Part shown: positions 1 to 6,349 of the stretch, in pieces
Numbering within the stretch: the stretch's first letter is position 1
Layout of the letters: each line of letters begins with the position of its first letter
Source: Rhodothermia bacterium
GTDB lineage: Bacteria; Bacteroidota; Rhodothermia; Rhodothermales; JABDKH01
Length of the DNA stretch: 6,394 nucleotides
NCBI GenBank assembly: GCA_030431165.1
Contig: JAUIJQ010000201.1
Coordinates: 1-6,394, forward strand
Direction: 5' to 3'
The notes under the pieces: model-generated
What the model saw: the letters and a program-made list of their open reading frames with translations, nothing else
The model's database searches: none
Told to the model about the DNA's origin: nothing
Position numbers and translations under genes: made by a program

Positions 1-576
1 CAGGGTGTGACGGGCTTTGTGCTGCCCGTCCTGCTCCTGATCGTAGTCTTCAGACGAAAGATAAAGGAAATCGGCCTCGGGCTCGGCGACTGGAAGCTCG
101 CGCTGACACTGGCCCTCGCATACGTCCCGTTCGTGATCGTTGGAACGTGGGTTCTATCCGACCAGGTCGCGTTCCAGCAACACTACCCCCATTTTAGTGC
201 AGCGGCCAGATCATGGAAGTTCTTCCTGTTGTACGAGCTGCTGTTTCTCTTCTACTGGGTCGGATGGGAGTACCTGTGGCGCGGATTTGTTTTGTTCGGC
301 ACCGCGCCAACATTTGGCGTAAACGCCATCTTTGTGCAAGCGATGCCGTTTGCGATCCTGCACATGGAGAAGCCGCTACCCGAAGCCGTGCTCAGCCTCA
401 TCGGTGGGGTCGCGCTCGGCGCACTTGTCTGGCGCTGTCGTTCGTTCTGGATTGCCGTCCCGATACACGCCGTGCAGATGCTGTTTCTCGACCTCTTCTG
501 CTCGCTCCGCGCCCGCACCGGTTCGTCCGGACTTGGGATAGACGCACTGTCCGAAGCGCTGCGCGGACTGTTCTAG
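1..576 (+). CDS. CPBP (Rce1-like) intramembrane protease-family protein, 5' end missing
   Basis: Polytopic membrane protein of the CPBP/Rce1 glutamic-protease superfamily. The reading frame is open to the left edge (codons CAG GGT precede a GTG at 7), so the gene probably begins upstream. I number residues from that GTG. Hydrophobic segments lie at about 4-15, 30-50, 72-86, 104-118, 127-141 and 148-164. Family motifs are visible. Motif 1 reads W87-E88-Y-L-W-R92 where the usual form is E-E-x-x-x-R. Motif 2 is F115-A-I-L-H119 (FxxxH). The third conserved histidine is H154, followed by D162 rather than the usual HxxxN. In Rce1 the first Glu and the Asn are catalytic, so this protein is either inactive or belongs to a variant subfamily using E88/R92/H119/H154/D162. 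The GKP-like stretch after motif 2 (EKPLPEAVLS) and a following glycine-rich helix fit such a subfamily, as I recall it. Bacterial CPBP proteins act in prenyl-protein-like processing, bacteriocin immunity or membrane protein turnover. No substrate can be named here. It converges on the PorV-like gene across 22 bases. Confidence 0.85.
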   Translation, partial: QGVTGFVLPVLLLIVVFRRKIKEIGLGLGDWKLALTLALAYVPFVIVGTWVLSDQVAFQQHYPHFSAAARSWKFFLLYELLFLFYWVGWEYLWRGFVLFGTAPTFGVNAIFVQAMPFAILHMEKPLPEAVLSLIGGVALGALVWRCRSFWIAVPIHAVQMLFLDLFCSLRARTGSSGLGIDALSEALRGLF

Positions 577-598
577 TCACGGCACGAGGCAGCGGGGC
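577..598. other. Convergent intergenic gap
   Basis: Twenty-two bases separate the stop of the + strand CPBP gene from the stop of the - strand PorV-like gene. I see no hairpin with a T-run, so any terminator must lie within the coding ends or act Rho-dependently. Confidence 0.4.
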
Positions 599-1603
599 TT
601 ACCAGCCGTACGATAGTGTCAAAACGTGGCCCGGCCCGCCAAAACCGTCCGAGAACGGGACGATCGCATAGTCGAACTCGAAGGCATCAAACGACAGGCC
701 CAACCCCAGCGTGAGTCCTCGAAGGGCGTCGTTGGTTACATACCCGACGCGCGCGACAATGGTCTCGAGGACAACTCCTGATGCGGCCACATGCAGCCGA
801 CTGTCGTTGGTTGATGTAATCTGCTCCAGTTCAACCGCCACCATCAAATCGAGCAAGGGAAACCCGTCTTCGACCGCAACGACCTTGAACGGGTAGATCG
901 CAACCCCGGCACGGATTGTTGTCGGCAGATCGGTGACAAACGCGGGCACCTCAGAAAGCGTACCGACGTGAAGCAGCGACGCACCGAGGCGAACGCCGTG
1001 ATCAAACGCGTCAAAGATGACACCGACGTCGCCGGCGAATCCGTTTGAGCCGTTCGACGAGATGCGCTGCGCAACAAACTTGCCCGTGGCGCCAAGCTGT
1101 AGTCGCCCGAATCGTCTCGCAATCGTCAAGCCCGTTGTGAGATACTGGGCGCCGGCGGTACCACCAAGTTCCGGGGTATCTTCACCGCCCGCATCGGATG
1201 CAATAAGAAAAGCAGCGACGCCAGAACGCGTGCCGACTTTGGCGCGCCCCGCAAGTCCGTACGTCCTCGTTCGTCCGACCCAGATGTGGTGTGCGATTCC
1301 GAGCTCGTGACTTGCATCAATACGTCGCGAACCGTCGTGGTGCTGTCGCGAGGCGGGAAAACGGTCATCGGCTATGCCCGCCGGATTCCAGAACGATGCA
1401 AATGCGGCCTGTGCTGAGCCGATGCCGGTATCGCCGAGTCCCGCAGCCTCCGCATTGATTCCCGTTGTCAGGATGGGCAGCACAGCCTGCTGGGCGTACA
1501 CTTCACCGCGGGATCCAACGACAAACAGGGTGACTACGGCTATGGCTAACGAAACAGCAAACCGCCGCCCGCTGCGAAGACGTCTTGCGGAACACCGCCT
1601 CAA
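599..1603 (-). CDS. PorV/PorQ-family outer-membrane beta-barrel protein (intact paralogue)
   Basis: Predicted outer-membrane barrel of the FadL-like PorV/PorQ family, whose characterised members bind or anchor T9SS cargo at the outer membrane. It has 334 residues, about the usual family length. An Arg-rich n-region (1-14) and hydrophobic core (15-30) form a signal peptide, with likely cleavage after V-Y-A37 before QQ. The family N-terminal block follows: a glycine/alanine-rich segment (50-66, AGLGDTGIG) and then F-W-N-P-A-G at 71-76. The rest is alternating beta-strand sequence. The C-terminal strand pair contains FDYAIVPFSDG and ends HVLTLSYGW, with a terminal aromatic as expected for a BAM-assembled barrel. 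The start is TTG (1603-1601), overlapping the TGA of the preceding gene as TTGA. No better in-frame start lies near, and I see no clear Shine-Dalgarno, so translation is probably coupled. It is the last gene of the operon. The family is clear; the individual role (PorV-like shuttle or PorQ-like scaffold) is not. Confidence 0.88.
   Translation of the reverse strand: MRRCSARRLRSGRRFAVSLAIAVVTLFVVGSRGEVYAQQAVLPILTTGINAEAAGLGDTGIGSAQAAFASFWNPAGIADDRFPASRQHHDGSRRIDASHELGIAHHIWVGRTRTYGLAGRAKVGTRSGVAAFLIASDAGGEDTPELGGTAGAQYLTTGLTIARRFGRLQLGATGKFVAQRISSNGSNGFAGDVGVIFDAFDHGVRLGASLLHVGTLSEVPAFVTDLPTTIRAGVAIYPFKVVAVEDGFPLLDLMVAVELEQITSTNDSRLHVAASGVVLETIVARVGYVTNDALRGLTLGLGLSFDAFEFDYAIVPFSDGFGGPGHVLTLSYGW
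1600..1603 (-). promoter_or_regulatory. TTGA stop/start overlap coupling the two PorV-like genes
   Basis: The TTG start (1603-1601) of the last gene overlaps the TGA (1602-1600) of the preceding barrel frame. The rare TTG start is credible because the overlap and the signal peptide directly behind it agree. Confidence 0.6.
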
Positions 1604-2499
1604 AGGAAGACGCGCATTGTGAGCATGTGCATCGCGCCCGTCGCCAACGGTTCAAGCACGACCGCATAGCCCGCTCTCACGGTCAGGTTGCCCAGATCCT
1701 GCAACACGGTAAAACCGGCAGTTGGGCTGACATCGTCGACAAGATCAGATCCGACCCGGTCGAGTCCGGCCATAATGCCGAAGATGTCTGTGACCGCGTA
1801 CTCGGCGCCTACGCGGAACCGGCCGCTTGTGCGATACAACGTTTCAGCAGTTGAAGACTGAATGGGGCCAACGCCCACCAGTTCGACGTTCGACGAACGA
1901 GCTTCAAGCGTCTCGAGCATCACCTCGTACTCTCCGTTTACGCGGAGTCGCCCGGCCGGGTGTTGCAGCGAAGCGCCGAGCCTGAGTCGACGAGGGAAAT
2001 GATCAACCGTGGTCTTACCCGCGCCGCCGAATGCACCAGACGTATCCCAGTCGAACTTGGCAAGCAGATCCTCAATCACAAGACCAACCGAGACATGATC
2101 AGTCGCCTTCGCGACGATCCCGACATCCAGTCCAACGGAATTGACCGGTTCAACCTGCGCGTACAGATCTGACCTGAAAAGCTGCAACGACATGCCCACC
2201 GAAACGCGCTCAGACATCCGCAATCCGAACGCCATGAAGAACGCGAACTCGTCAGTCGAGAGATTCTCGGTATGGAAGCCCGAGTTGTCCCGGCCGTCGA
2301 TCTTGCTCACACCGGCATGGACAAAGCCGATGGCAACGCCGGCGCGAGGCCGGAGTGGCGCACCAAACTGTACCGACTGGAGTTGTCGGTCCATCCGGAG
2401 GTAAGCTGCCGACAAACCGAAGTGCTGCCCCGTCAGGTCGGGCGCAAGTGCCGGGTTGTAATACTGTTGACTGACCACGCACGTCGTGCACGAGGCCAC
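1600..2499 (-). CDS. PorV/PorQ-family outer-membrane beta-barrel protein, main frame, signal peptide out of frame
   Basis: Second barrel of the PorV/PorQ family. From the GTG at 2499 it reads 299 residues: an unconvincing leader (MASCTTCVV), the family NPA motif at 15-17, then barrel strands with typical signatures (QSVQFGAPL, RPRAGVAIGF, SERVSVGMSLQLF, SVGLDVGIVAK, a late VRAGYAVVLEP strand), ending HMLTMRVFL. As read from 2499 it has no signal peptide, which an outer-membrane barrel needs. A good signal peptide lies directly upstream in another frame, starting at the ATG at 2584-2582 that overlaps the preceding gene's stop. The GTG is therefore probably not the true start. The original gene likely ran 2584-1600 and now carries a frame change between about 2476 and 2460. 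The glycine-rich block that precedes NPA in the neighbouring paralogue is also absent, which suggests an out-of-frame deletion rather than a single-base slip. It ends in TGA overlapping the next gene's TTG. Family assignment is good; whether it makes a working protein is doubtful. Confidence 0.78.
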   Translation of the reverse strand: MASCTTCVVSQQYYNPALAPDLTGQHFGLSAAYLRMDRQLQSVQFGAPLRPRAGVAIGFVHAGVSKIDGRDNSGFHTENLSTDEFAFFMAFGLRMSERVSVGMSLQLFRSDLYAQVEPVNSVGLDVGIVAKATDHVSVGLVIEDLLAKFDWDTSGAFGGAGKTTVDHFPRRLRLGASLQHPAGRLRVNGEYEVMLETLEARSSNVELVGVGPIQSSTAETLYRTSGRFRVGAEYAVTDIFGIMAGLDRVGSDLVDDVSPTAGFTVLQDLGNLTVRAGYAVVLEPLATGAMHMLTMRVFL

Positions 2500-2584
2500 C
2501 GACGCACAGCAGCACGACGACGGCGGTAATCGGCGAGCGAAACAGTGCCTGGATGGTTGCCGCTATGCGCACTTGCAGGGTCAT
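2460..2584 (-). pseudogene. 5' fragment of the PorV/PorQ-like gene (signal peptide in a different frame)
   Basis: Starting at ATG 2584-2582, which overlaps the TGA of the propeller gene as ATGA, this frame encodes a textbook signal peptide: MTLQVRIAATIQALFR, then a hydrophobic core (ITAVVVLLCVGGL), then HDVRG|Q at residues 33-38. After about 2474 the frame gives only Arg/Pro/Gly-rich sequence of no family resemblance (STVLQPGTCARP onward). The barrel frame, offset by one base (equivalently two bases lost), reads SQQYYNPALAP. The two pieces together form the N-terminus and body of one PorV-like protein. The right-hand coordinate is the coupled start; the left-hand one marks roughly where the barrel frame takes over. 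A sequencing or assembly error would look the same. Confidence 0.7.
2581..2584 (-). promoter_or_regulatory. ATGA stop/start overlap coupling propeller and first PorV-like gene
   Basis: The ATG at 2584-2582 overlaps the propeller TGA at 2583-2581. This four-base overlap is the classic coupling arrangement and is the main reason to take 2584, not the GTG at 2499, as the original start of the PorV-like gene. Confidence 0.7.
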
Positions 2585-4182
2585 TCAAGCAACAGGATTT
2601 TTCCCCAGACGACGCCGCTGCCGGTATCGACGGAGTAGAAGTATGTGCCGTTCGCCATACGCAAACCGCGACCGTCGGTACCATCCCAGACAGACTCCGA
2701 GATTCCGGCTGATCGATTCTCCGCTGGTAGTTGTCGAACGACGTTCATCCCAAAGTCGAAGATTGTCACTTCGACGTCGGAGGCAGACTGCGTCTCATAG
2801 CGAATCCGAACAAAACGATCCGCAACCGGCGAAAACGGGTTCGGATATGCGAACGTGTCTACTGACGGAATTTCATCCGTTTCAACGGCGGGCTTGAGCG
2901 GTACCTCAACTCGAAAAGAGGACCACGTTGATCCGCCGTCAACACTTCGCAAGATGCCGTCGGATGTCCCGACCCACACCTCATCGTCATCGGCTGCAAC
3001 CGCCAGGACGTCGGTTCCAAACTTGACGGGGCGGTCGTCGGGTGACGCAAGCGTAAAGTCGCGAATCGTCGTCCACGTCGCGCCGTTGTCGTCGCTGAAG
3101 AACAAACCGCTGGTGCGCCCGGCAACCCAGGCACGCTCGCCCGAAAAAGCAAAGTCAATGAACCGCTCACCCGTCAGCACCTGCTCAAAGGTGTCTCCAC
3201 CGTCCCGCGTTACAGACACACCGCTGCGTCCACCGGCATCACCGGTTTCCAGTGCCTCCCATGTGGCCATCCAGATGGCTGATCCGGACTGTGTGACCTG
3301 CTCGGCCATGGCAACCACCCAGCTACCGGTCATTGACGCCGACGTGCCATCGGGTTCAATACGACGCCACGATTCGCCGTCGGTGGATACGTTAACGCCC
3401 TTCGGCGTGCCTGCCCAAATAGAACCATCCGATGCAAGGAGCACCGAAAAACCCATGTGGTTGAAGTTGCCAAGGTTCCCGCGGCGCGGCTCGATCACAA
3501 AATCGTACGCGACGTCCGGCTGAATGGCATCAAGGGTATCCGGCGGCAAGACGACGCGTTCCCAACTGCGCCCCTCATCAGAAGATTTCCGGATCCCGCT
3601 TGCCCAGCCGGCAACCCAGATCTCGCCGCGTGCCGCGTCGTAGTCAACGTCGTACGGCGGACTCTGCTGCGGTACGATTATATCGAGCGCGCGGATCGTA
3701 CTGACCCCGTAGGTCACGAGCGTGTCCCCCGGGCTGTCGATCTGGGGCTGACGCAACGTAAAGTTCTCGCCGCCGTCGGTCGACACCAGAAAACCGCCGG
3801 CCGTCTGAATGCCACCGTTGTCCTCGTCGTTGTAGCCCAGGCCAATGACAACCGTCTGCCCTTCGATGTCGAGAGAAAAGACGCGGCTCTCGCCAAGCAA
3901 GGTCTCAACCGATGGCGTCTCCCAGGTCGTCCCGCCGTCGGCGGTCATACTGATGAAAGGGCCGGCCCAAAGCGAGTCGCCGTTGAGGAAAAGGTTTGAC
4001 ACCGAGTTACCAAGGATGCCACCCGTAGGCTCAAATGCTTGAAGCGCACCGCGCTTGTCGAGCTGCTGTGCCGACGACGTGCCCGCAGTTCCGATCGATA
4101 CCACCAGCATCAGCGTCAGCGTAGTGATCGTCGTAATTGCCGCCGGCAACTCAGTGCACTCTTTGTAGTCAGTCCAACGCAT
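2581..4182 (-). CDS. Secreted Asp-box beta-propeller protein with T9SS/FlgD-like C-terminal sorting domain
   Basis: Predicted exported 533-residue protein. An N-terminal signal peptide has its hydrophobic core at about 15-33, with likely cleavage after S-S-A38 before QQ. Residues about 45-425 carry seven Asp-box (BNR) motifs of the S/T-x-D-x-G-x-T-W type, beginning at T80, S134, S200, S266, T325, S363 and S413. The fourth is one residue short (STDGESW). They recur every 38-66 residues, consistent with a seven-bladed propeller of the sialidase/Ycf48/photosystem-stability-factor fold. There is no catalytic sialidase signature I can point to. A linker (421-440) leads to a C-terminal beta-sandwich at 441-533, with the AYPNPFSP opening, VWDGTDGRG and NGTYFYSV, and a GKILLLE end. 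This matches FlgD-Ig/T9SS type A sorting domains, which direct export across the outer membrane. The mature part lacks cysteine. The ATG abuts the TAG of the lipoprotein gene, and the TGA overlaps the next ATG. Role inferred: surface-exposed or surface-anchored binding protein. Ligand unknown. Confidence 0.92.
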   Translation of the reverse strand: MRWTDYKECTELPAAITTITTLTLMLVVSIGTAGTSSAQQLDKRGALQAFEPTGGILGNSVSNLFLNGDSLWAGPFISMTADGGTTWETPSVETLLGESRVFSLDIEGQTVVIGLGYNDEDNGGIQTAGGFLVSTDGGENFTLRQPQIDSPGDTLVTYGVSTIRALDIIVPQQSPPYDVDYDAARGEIWVAGWASGIRKSSDEGRSWERVVLPPDTLDAIQPDVAYDFVIEPRRGNLGNFNHMGFSVLLASDGSIWAGTPKGVNVSTDGESWRRIEPDGTSASMTGSWVVAMAEQVTQSGSAIWMATWEALETGDAGGRSGVSVTRDGGDTFEQVLTGERFIDFAFSGERAWVAGRTSGLFFSDDNGATWTTIRDFTLASPDDRPVKFGTDVLAVAADDDEVWVGTSDGILRSVDGGSTWSSFRVEVPLKPAVETDEIPSVDTFAYPNPFSPVADRFVRIRYETQSASDVEVTIFDFGMNVVRQLPAENRSAGISESVWDGTDGRGLRMANGTYFYSVDTGSGVVWGKILLLE

Positions 4183-4185
4183 CTA
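4180..4185 (-). promoter_or_regulatory. Abutting stop/start (TAG-ATG) coupling lipoprotein and propeller genes
   Basis: The lipoprotein TAG (4185-4183) is immediately followed by the propeller ATG (4182-4180), with no spacer and no clear Shine-Dalgarno. This supports re-initiation by the terminating ribosome and fixes the propeller start. Confidence 0.7.
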
Positions 4186-5028
4186 CTGGATTGTCACCGG
4201 TTTTTCGACAACCGCGCTCTCGTTTCCATTTCGATCAAAGGCCTGAAGCTCAAACACCTGTACGCCCGCAGGGACACCGACCGGTACGTCAAAAGCTGCG
4301 GTAAACCGACCGTCGCCCGCCACTTGGTCTCCCAGCGTTTCGCCGTCGTCATACATGTTGAACGTCTGACCATTTGGTGTCTTGATCTCAACACGCAACA
4401 GGTTCGCCACACCATCCGGGTCGGTGACATTGGCAACAATGATCAGGACAGCGGGCGGCGTAATGGGTTCTGGCGAAGACTCAACCGACTCAATCACGGG
4501 CGGACTTCCGGGTGCATTGGAAGCGTCGAGCAGCAAGTTGCCGACGGCCTGATTGCTGAGCTGACCGAGCCCGTCAGCGGCATACACAACGACGGTGTAG
4601 TTGCCCGGCTGCCCCACCGGCAATGTCAGCGTAGCAGATGCTGAAAACGTGTTGCCCGATGTTGCTTCCAGCGTTCCGCTCGCTATCGGAATGCTGGAAC
4701 GCAACGGGGGCCTGACGACGTAGTTGACGGCGCTGATGTCGCCTGTGGCACCACCGTCAACGTCAACGGATATCGACAGCGTTACGGGAAGATTCCCATC
4801 ATCGATATCCGCCGGATTTACCGTTGCGAGATCAATTATGCGCGGCGAAAACTCAAGAGTAGACACACGTGGCGGGGCATCCGAAAGATCTCTGGTTCCC
4901 GGGACGGTGTCGCATCCCACGCCGACAAGTACGGCGATGATGAGCAGCGTCGCGCCGGTCGCGCTGCGGAGAGACGCGCTGCTGAAAGACGCGCTGCGAA
5001 AGGATAAAGAGTGCTTCAGGGGATCCAC
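4183..5028 (-). CDS. Outer-membrane lipoprotein with two Ig-like/beta-sandwich domains
   Basis: A 281-residue predicted lipoprotein. The signal sequence has an unusual Ser-rich n-region (7-24, containing three SxxSA-type pentapeptides), a hydrophobic core A26-V35, and a lipobox-like V35-G-V-G-C39, so C39 would be lipidated and D40 follows it. Position -3 is Gly, which is tolerated but not ideal. Mature domain 1 (about 50-170) is a beta-sandwich with a GQPGNYTVVVYAADGLG strand turn. Domain 2 (about 176-281) carries a DPDG motif at 203-206, an MYDDG at 225-229, and an AGDGRFTAAF stretch at 237-246, followed by a last strand FELQAFDRNGNES. That pattern is common in secreted Ig-like modules of Bacteroidota and related phyla and may bind calcium. 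No enzyme motif is seen. The start is GTG at 5028, the only good in-frame choice, with no obvious Shine-Dalgarno. It is the first gene of the four-gene coupled operon and its TAG abuts the propeller ATG. Possible role: periplasmic or surface partner of the propeller; inferred from position only. Confidence 0.87.
   Translation of the reverse strand: MDPLKHSLSFRSASFSSASLRSATGATLLIIAVLVGVGCDTVPGTRDLSDAPPRVSTLEFSPRIIDLATVNPADIDDGNLPVTLSISVDVDGGATGDISAVNYVVRPPLRSSIPIASGTLEATSGNTFSASATLTLPVGQPGNYTVVVYAADGLGQLSNQAVGNLLLDASNAPGSPPVIESVESSPEPITPPAVLIIVANVTDPDGVANLLRVEIKTPNGQTFNMYDDGETLGDQVAGDGRFTAAFDVPVGVPAGVQVFELQAFDRNGNESAVVEKPVTIQ
4962..5006. repeat. 15-bp tandem repeat, three copies, inside the lipoprotein signal-sequence coding region
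   Basis: On the + strand the units are CGCTGCGGAGAGACG (4962-4976), CGCTGCTGAAAGACG (4977-4991) and the more diverged CGCTGCGAAAGGATA (4992-5006). The first two differ at 2 of 15 positions, the second and third at 5. In the coding direction they give SFRSA-SFSSA-SLRSA (residues 9-23), lengthening the n-region ahead of the hydrophobic core. The period is a multiple of three, so copy-number change would keep the frame. Confidence 0.75.
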
Positions 5029-5194
5029 GTCACGTGTTTGCCCACCGCGGCGATGAGTGGGGCGTTGGGCTACAGGACCGGCGGGGGAAGGCGCAAACGA
5101 ACTCTTGCATACCGTGTTCCATCATCGTGCGCGCGGGGCGTCACGGCACTGCGGTCCTGGCACACGGCGACGCGCACCTGCATCGCGGCCGAAG
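5029..5194. other. Intergenic gap upstream of the lipoprotein operon
   Basis: This is the only sizeable non-coding stretch (166 bases) and lies between the M50 protease stop and the lipoprotein GTG. It is the natural place for the promoter of the four-gene operon, read on the - strand. I looked for the Bacteroidota-type pattern (TTTG near -33, TAnnTTTG near -7) and found no convincing match. A TATGCA on the - strand near 5106-5111 is the best AT-containing hexamer but lacks a recognisable -35 partner. An 8-bp inverted repeat (CAGGACCG at 5073-5080, CGGTCCTG at 5152-5159) has a 71-base loop and no T-run, so I do not call it a terminator. Confidence 0.5.
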
Positions 5195-6349
5195 CTATAC
5201 CGTGTAAAGCGGACGGATGCTGAAGCACAGGATGAAAATGAGAATCGAAAGGTACCCGATGACCTTGCGACCGCGCGTCAGCGGCGTGTGATCTTCGACG
5301 GGCGGATGGTCGGCGCGAATCAGGAATACTATAAGTGCGCTCCAAACCAGCCATCCGGAATACCCAAACTGCTTTACCGACGGGCCAAGCGAGTTGGCAA
5401 CCGCAGTAAGCAATACGATCCCCGCCAACCCCGGCGCGATGAACGCGTGGTTGCCGGCAAACAGTCGGTACAGGTATACATACAGCAGGGCAGAAATCAA
5501 TACCCACCGCGCCGGCTCCAGTGTCACAACCCAGGACGGCAGCGCCATCGTCTGAAAATCGATCGCCGTCAGCCCGATCGACCCCGACAACAGAAGCAAC
5601 AACACAAACCCGCGCGCCAGCCTGCCATGCCATCGGGCCCCGAGCAGCGCGTAGAGGATGTGACCACCGTCTAGCTGCCCGACGGGCAACAGGTTGAGGG
5701 CGGTAAAGAACAGGCCCAGCCACGCCGCAAACAGGAGCGGGTAGTGATACATCTCATACATAGGCGGGACGTCGTCAAAGAACTGCGAGACGGCCCAGTA
5801 CAGGATCGTCTGTCCCACCATGATTGTCGAACCGGGCTGCGCCTCAGGGTCAGCAATTGGCTCATCCGGGAAGTGCCCGTATTGATCGACATACTCCTTG
5901 AGCGCCTCATGGCCACCGTAGGTCTCGACGTACTCGGGACCGGGCAGCGTTGCAAACGCCACAACAAGCATCACCACGGCAACAACAAACCCGGCGATGG
6001 GCCCGGCAGCGCCGATGTCGAACAGGCGCCGCAAATCAGGAATCGGCTCCTTGATCCTGATCACCGCACCCAGGGTGCCCACGCCCAGGAACGGAAGCGG
6101 GATATAAAAAGGGAGCGTAGTCCGAATCGCATGAATCTTACCGGCGAAATAGTGGCCGAACTCATGAACCGTCAGAAAGAGCAGCAGTCCGCCGGCGAAC
6201 ATGCCGGCTTCGCCGATAAAGCCAAGGTCGATTGCTGAGATGCTCTCCGGAGAATGCGCCGACCATACGACCCAGGTGGCCATCACCGACACAACCGTGA
6301 GCAGGAAGAGCAGTACGTGTAGAAGCGGTCGGTCCGTTGACTCACGCAT
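5195..6349 (-). CDS. Site-2 protease family (M50) intramembrane zinc metalloprotease
   Basis: Polytopic membrane metalloprotease of the S2P/M50 family, which cleaves substrates within or near the membrane (elsewhere anti-sigma factors or membrane proteins). I number from the ATG at 6349-6347, giving 384 residues. The zinc-binding HEFGH is at 62-66 in a helix, and the third metal ligand is D227 within NLLPVGQLDGGH (219-230). The LPFYIPLP stretch after the first active-site helix and the GPIAGF motif (116-121) match the EGY1-like, group III S2P subfamily. There is no PDZ domain. An acidic soluble loop (about 137-198) separates the two catalytic helices. About eight or nine membrane segments, with a basic tail segment near 359-362. 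All catalytic residues are present, so it should be active. An in-frame TTG lies two codons upstream (6355), but I prefer the ATG, which overlaps the preceding gene's stop as ATGCGTGA. Substrate unknown. The 166-base gap before the lipoprotein makes a shared operon uncertain. Confidence 0.95.
   Translation of the reverse strand: MRESTDRPLLHVLLFLLTVVSVMATWVVWSAHSPESISAIDLGFIGEAGMFAGGLLLFLTVHEFGHYFAGKIHAIRTTLPFYIPLPFLGVGTLGAVIRIKEPIPDLRRLFDIGAAGPIAGFVVAVVMLVVAFATLPGPEYVETYGGHEALKEYVDQYGHFPDEPIADPEAQPGSTIMVGQTILYWAVSQFFDDVPPMYEMYHYPLLFAAWLGLFFTALNLLPVGQLDGGHILYALLGARWHGRLARGFVLLLLLSGSIGLTAIDFQTMALPSWVVTLEPARWVLISALLYVYLYRLFAGNHAFIAPGLAGIVLLTAVANSLGPSVKQFGYSGWLVWSALIVFLIRADHPPVEDHTPLTRGRKVIGYLSILIFILCFSIRPLYTV

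Noticed and set aside
2471..2499. Programmed ribosomal frameshift joining signal peptide and barrel
   Set aside because: There is no slippery heptamer, stop-codon shift site or obvious downstream structure. The missing N-terminal block also fits a deletion better.
2855..3523. 222-codon + strand open frame opposite the propeller gene
   Set aside because: It is antisense to a gene with clear domains, has a low-complexity Ser/Pro/Arg composition, and shows no family motif. It is a by-product of GC-rich codon use on the other strand.
3457..3999. 180-codon + strand open frame
   Set aside because: It is antisense to the Asp-box region, has no recognisable motif, and does not fit any operon on the + strand.
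5073..5159. 8-bp inverted repeat CAGGACCG/CGGTCCTG as a terminator or operator
   Set aside because: The loop is 71 bases, there is no T-run, and an 8-bp pair in a gap this size is not very unlikely by chance.
5070..5723. 217-codon - strand open frame overlapping the M50 gene's 3' half and the intergenic gap
   Set aside because: It has an Arg/Ala/Val-rich out-of-frame composition. The M50 frame carries the catalytic NxxPxxxxDGGH motif in the same DNA.
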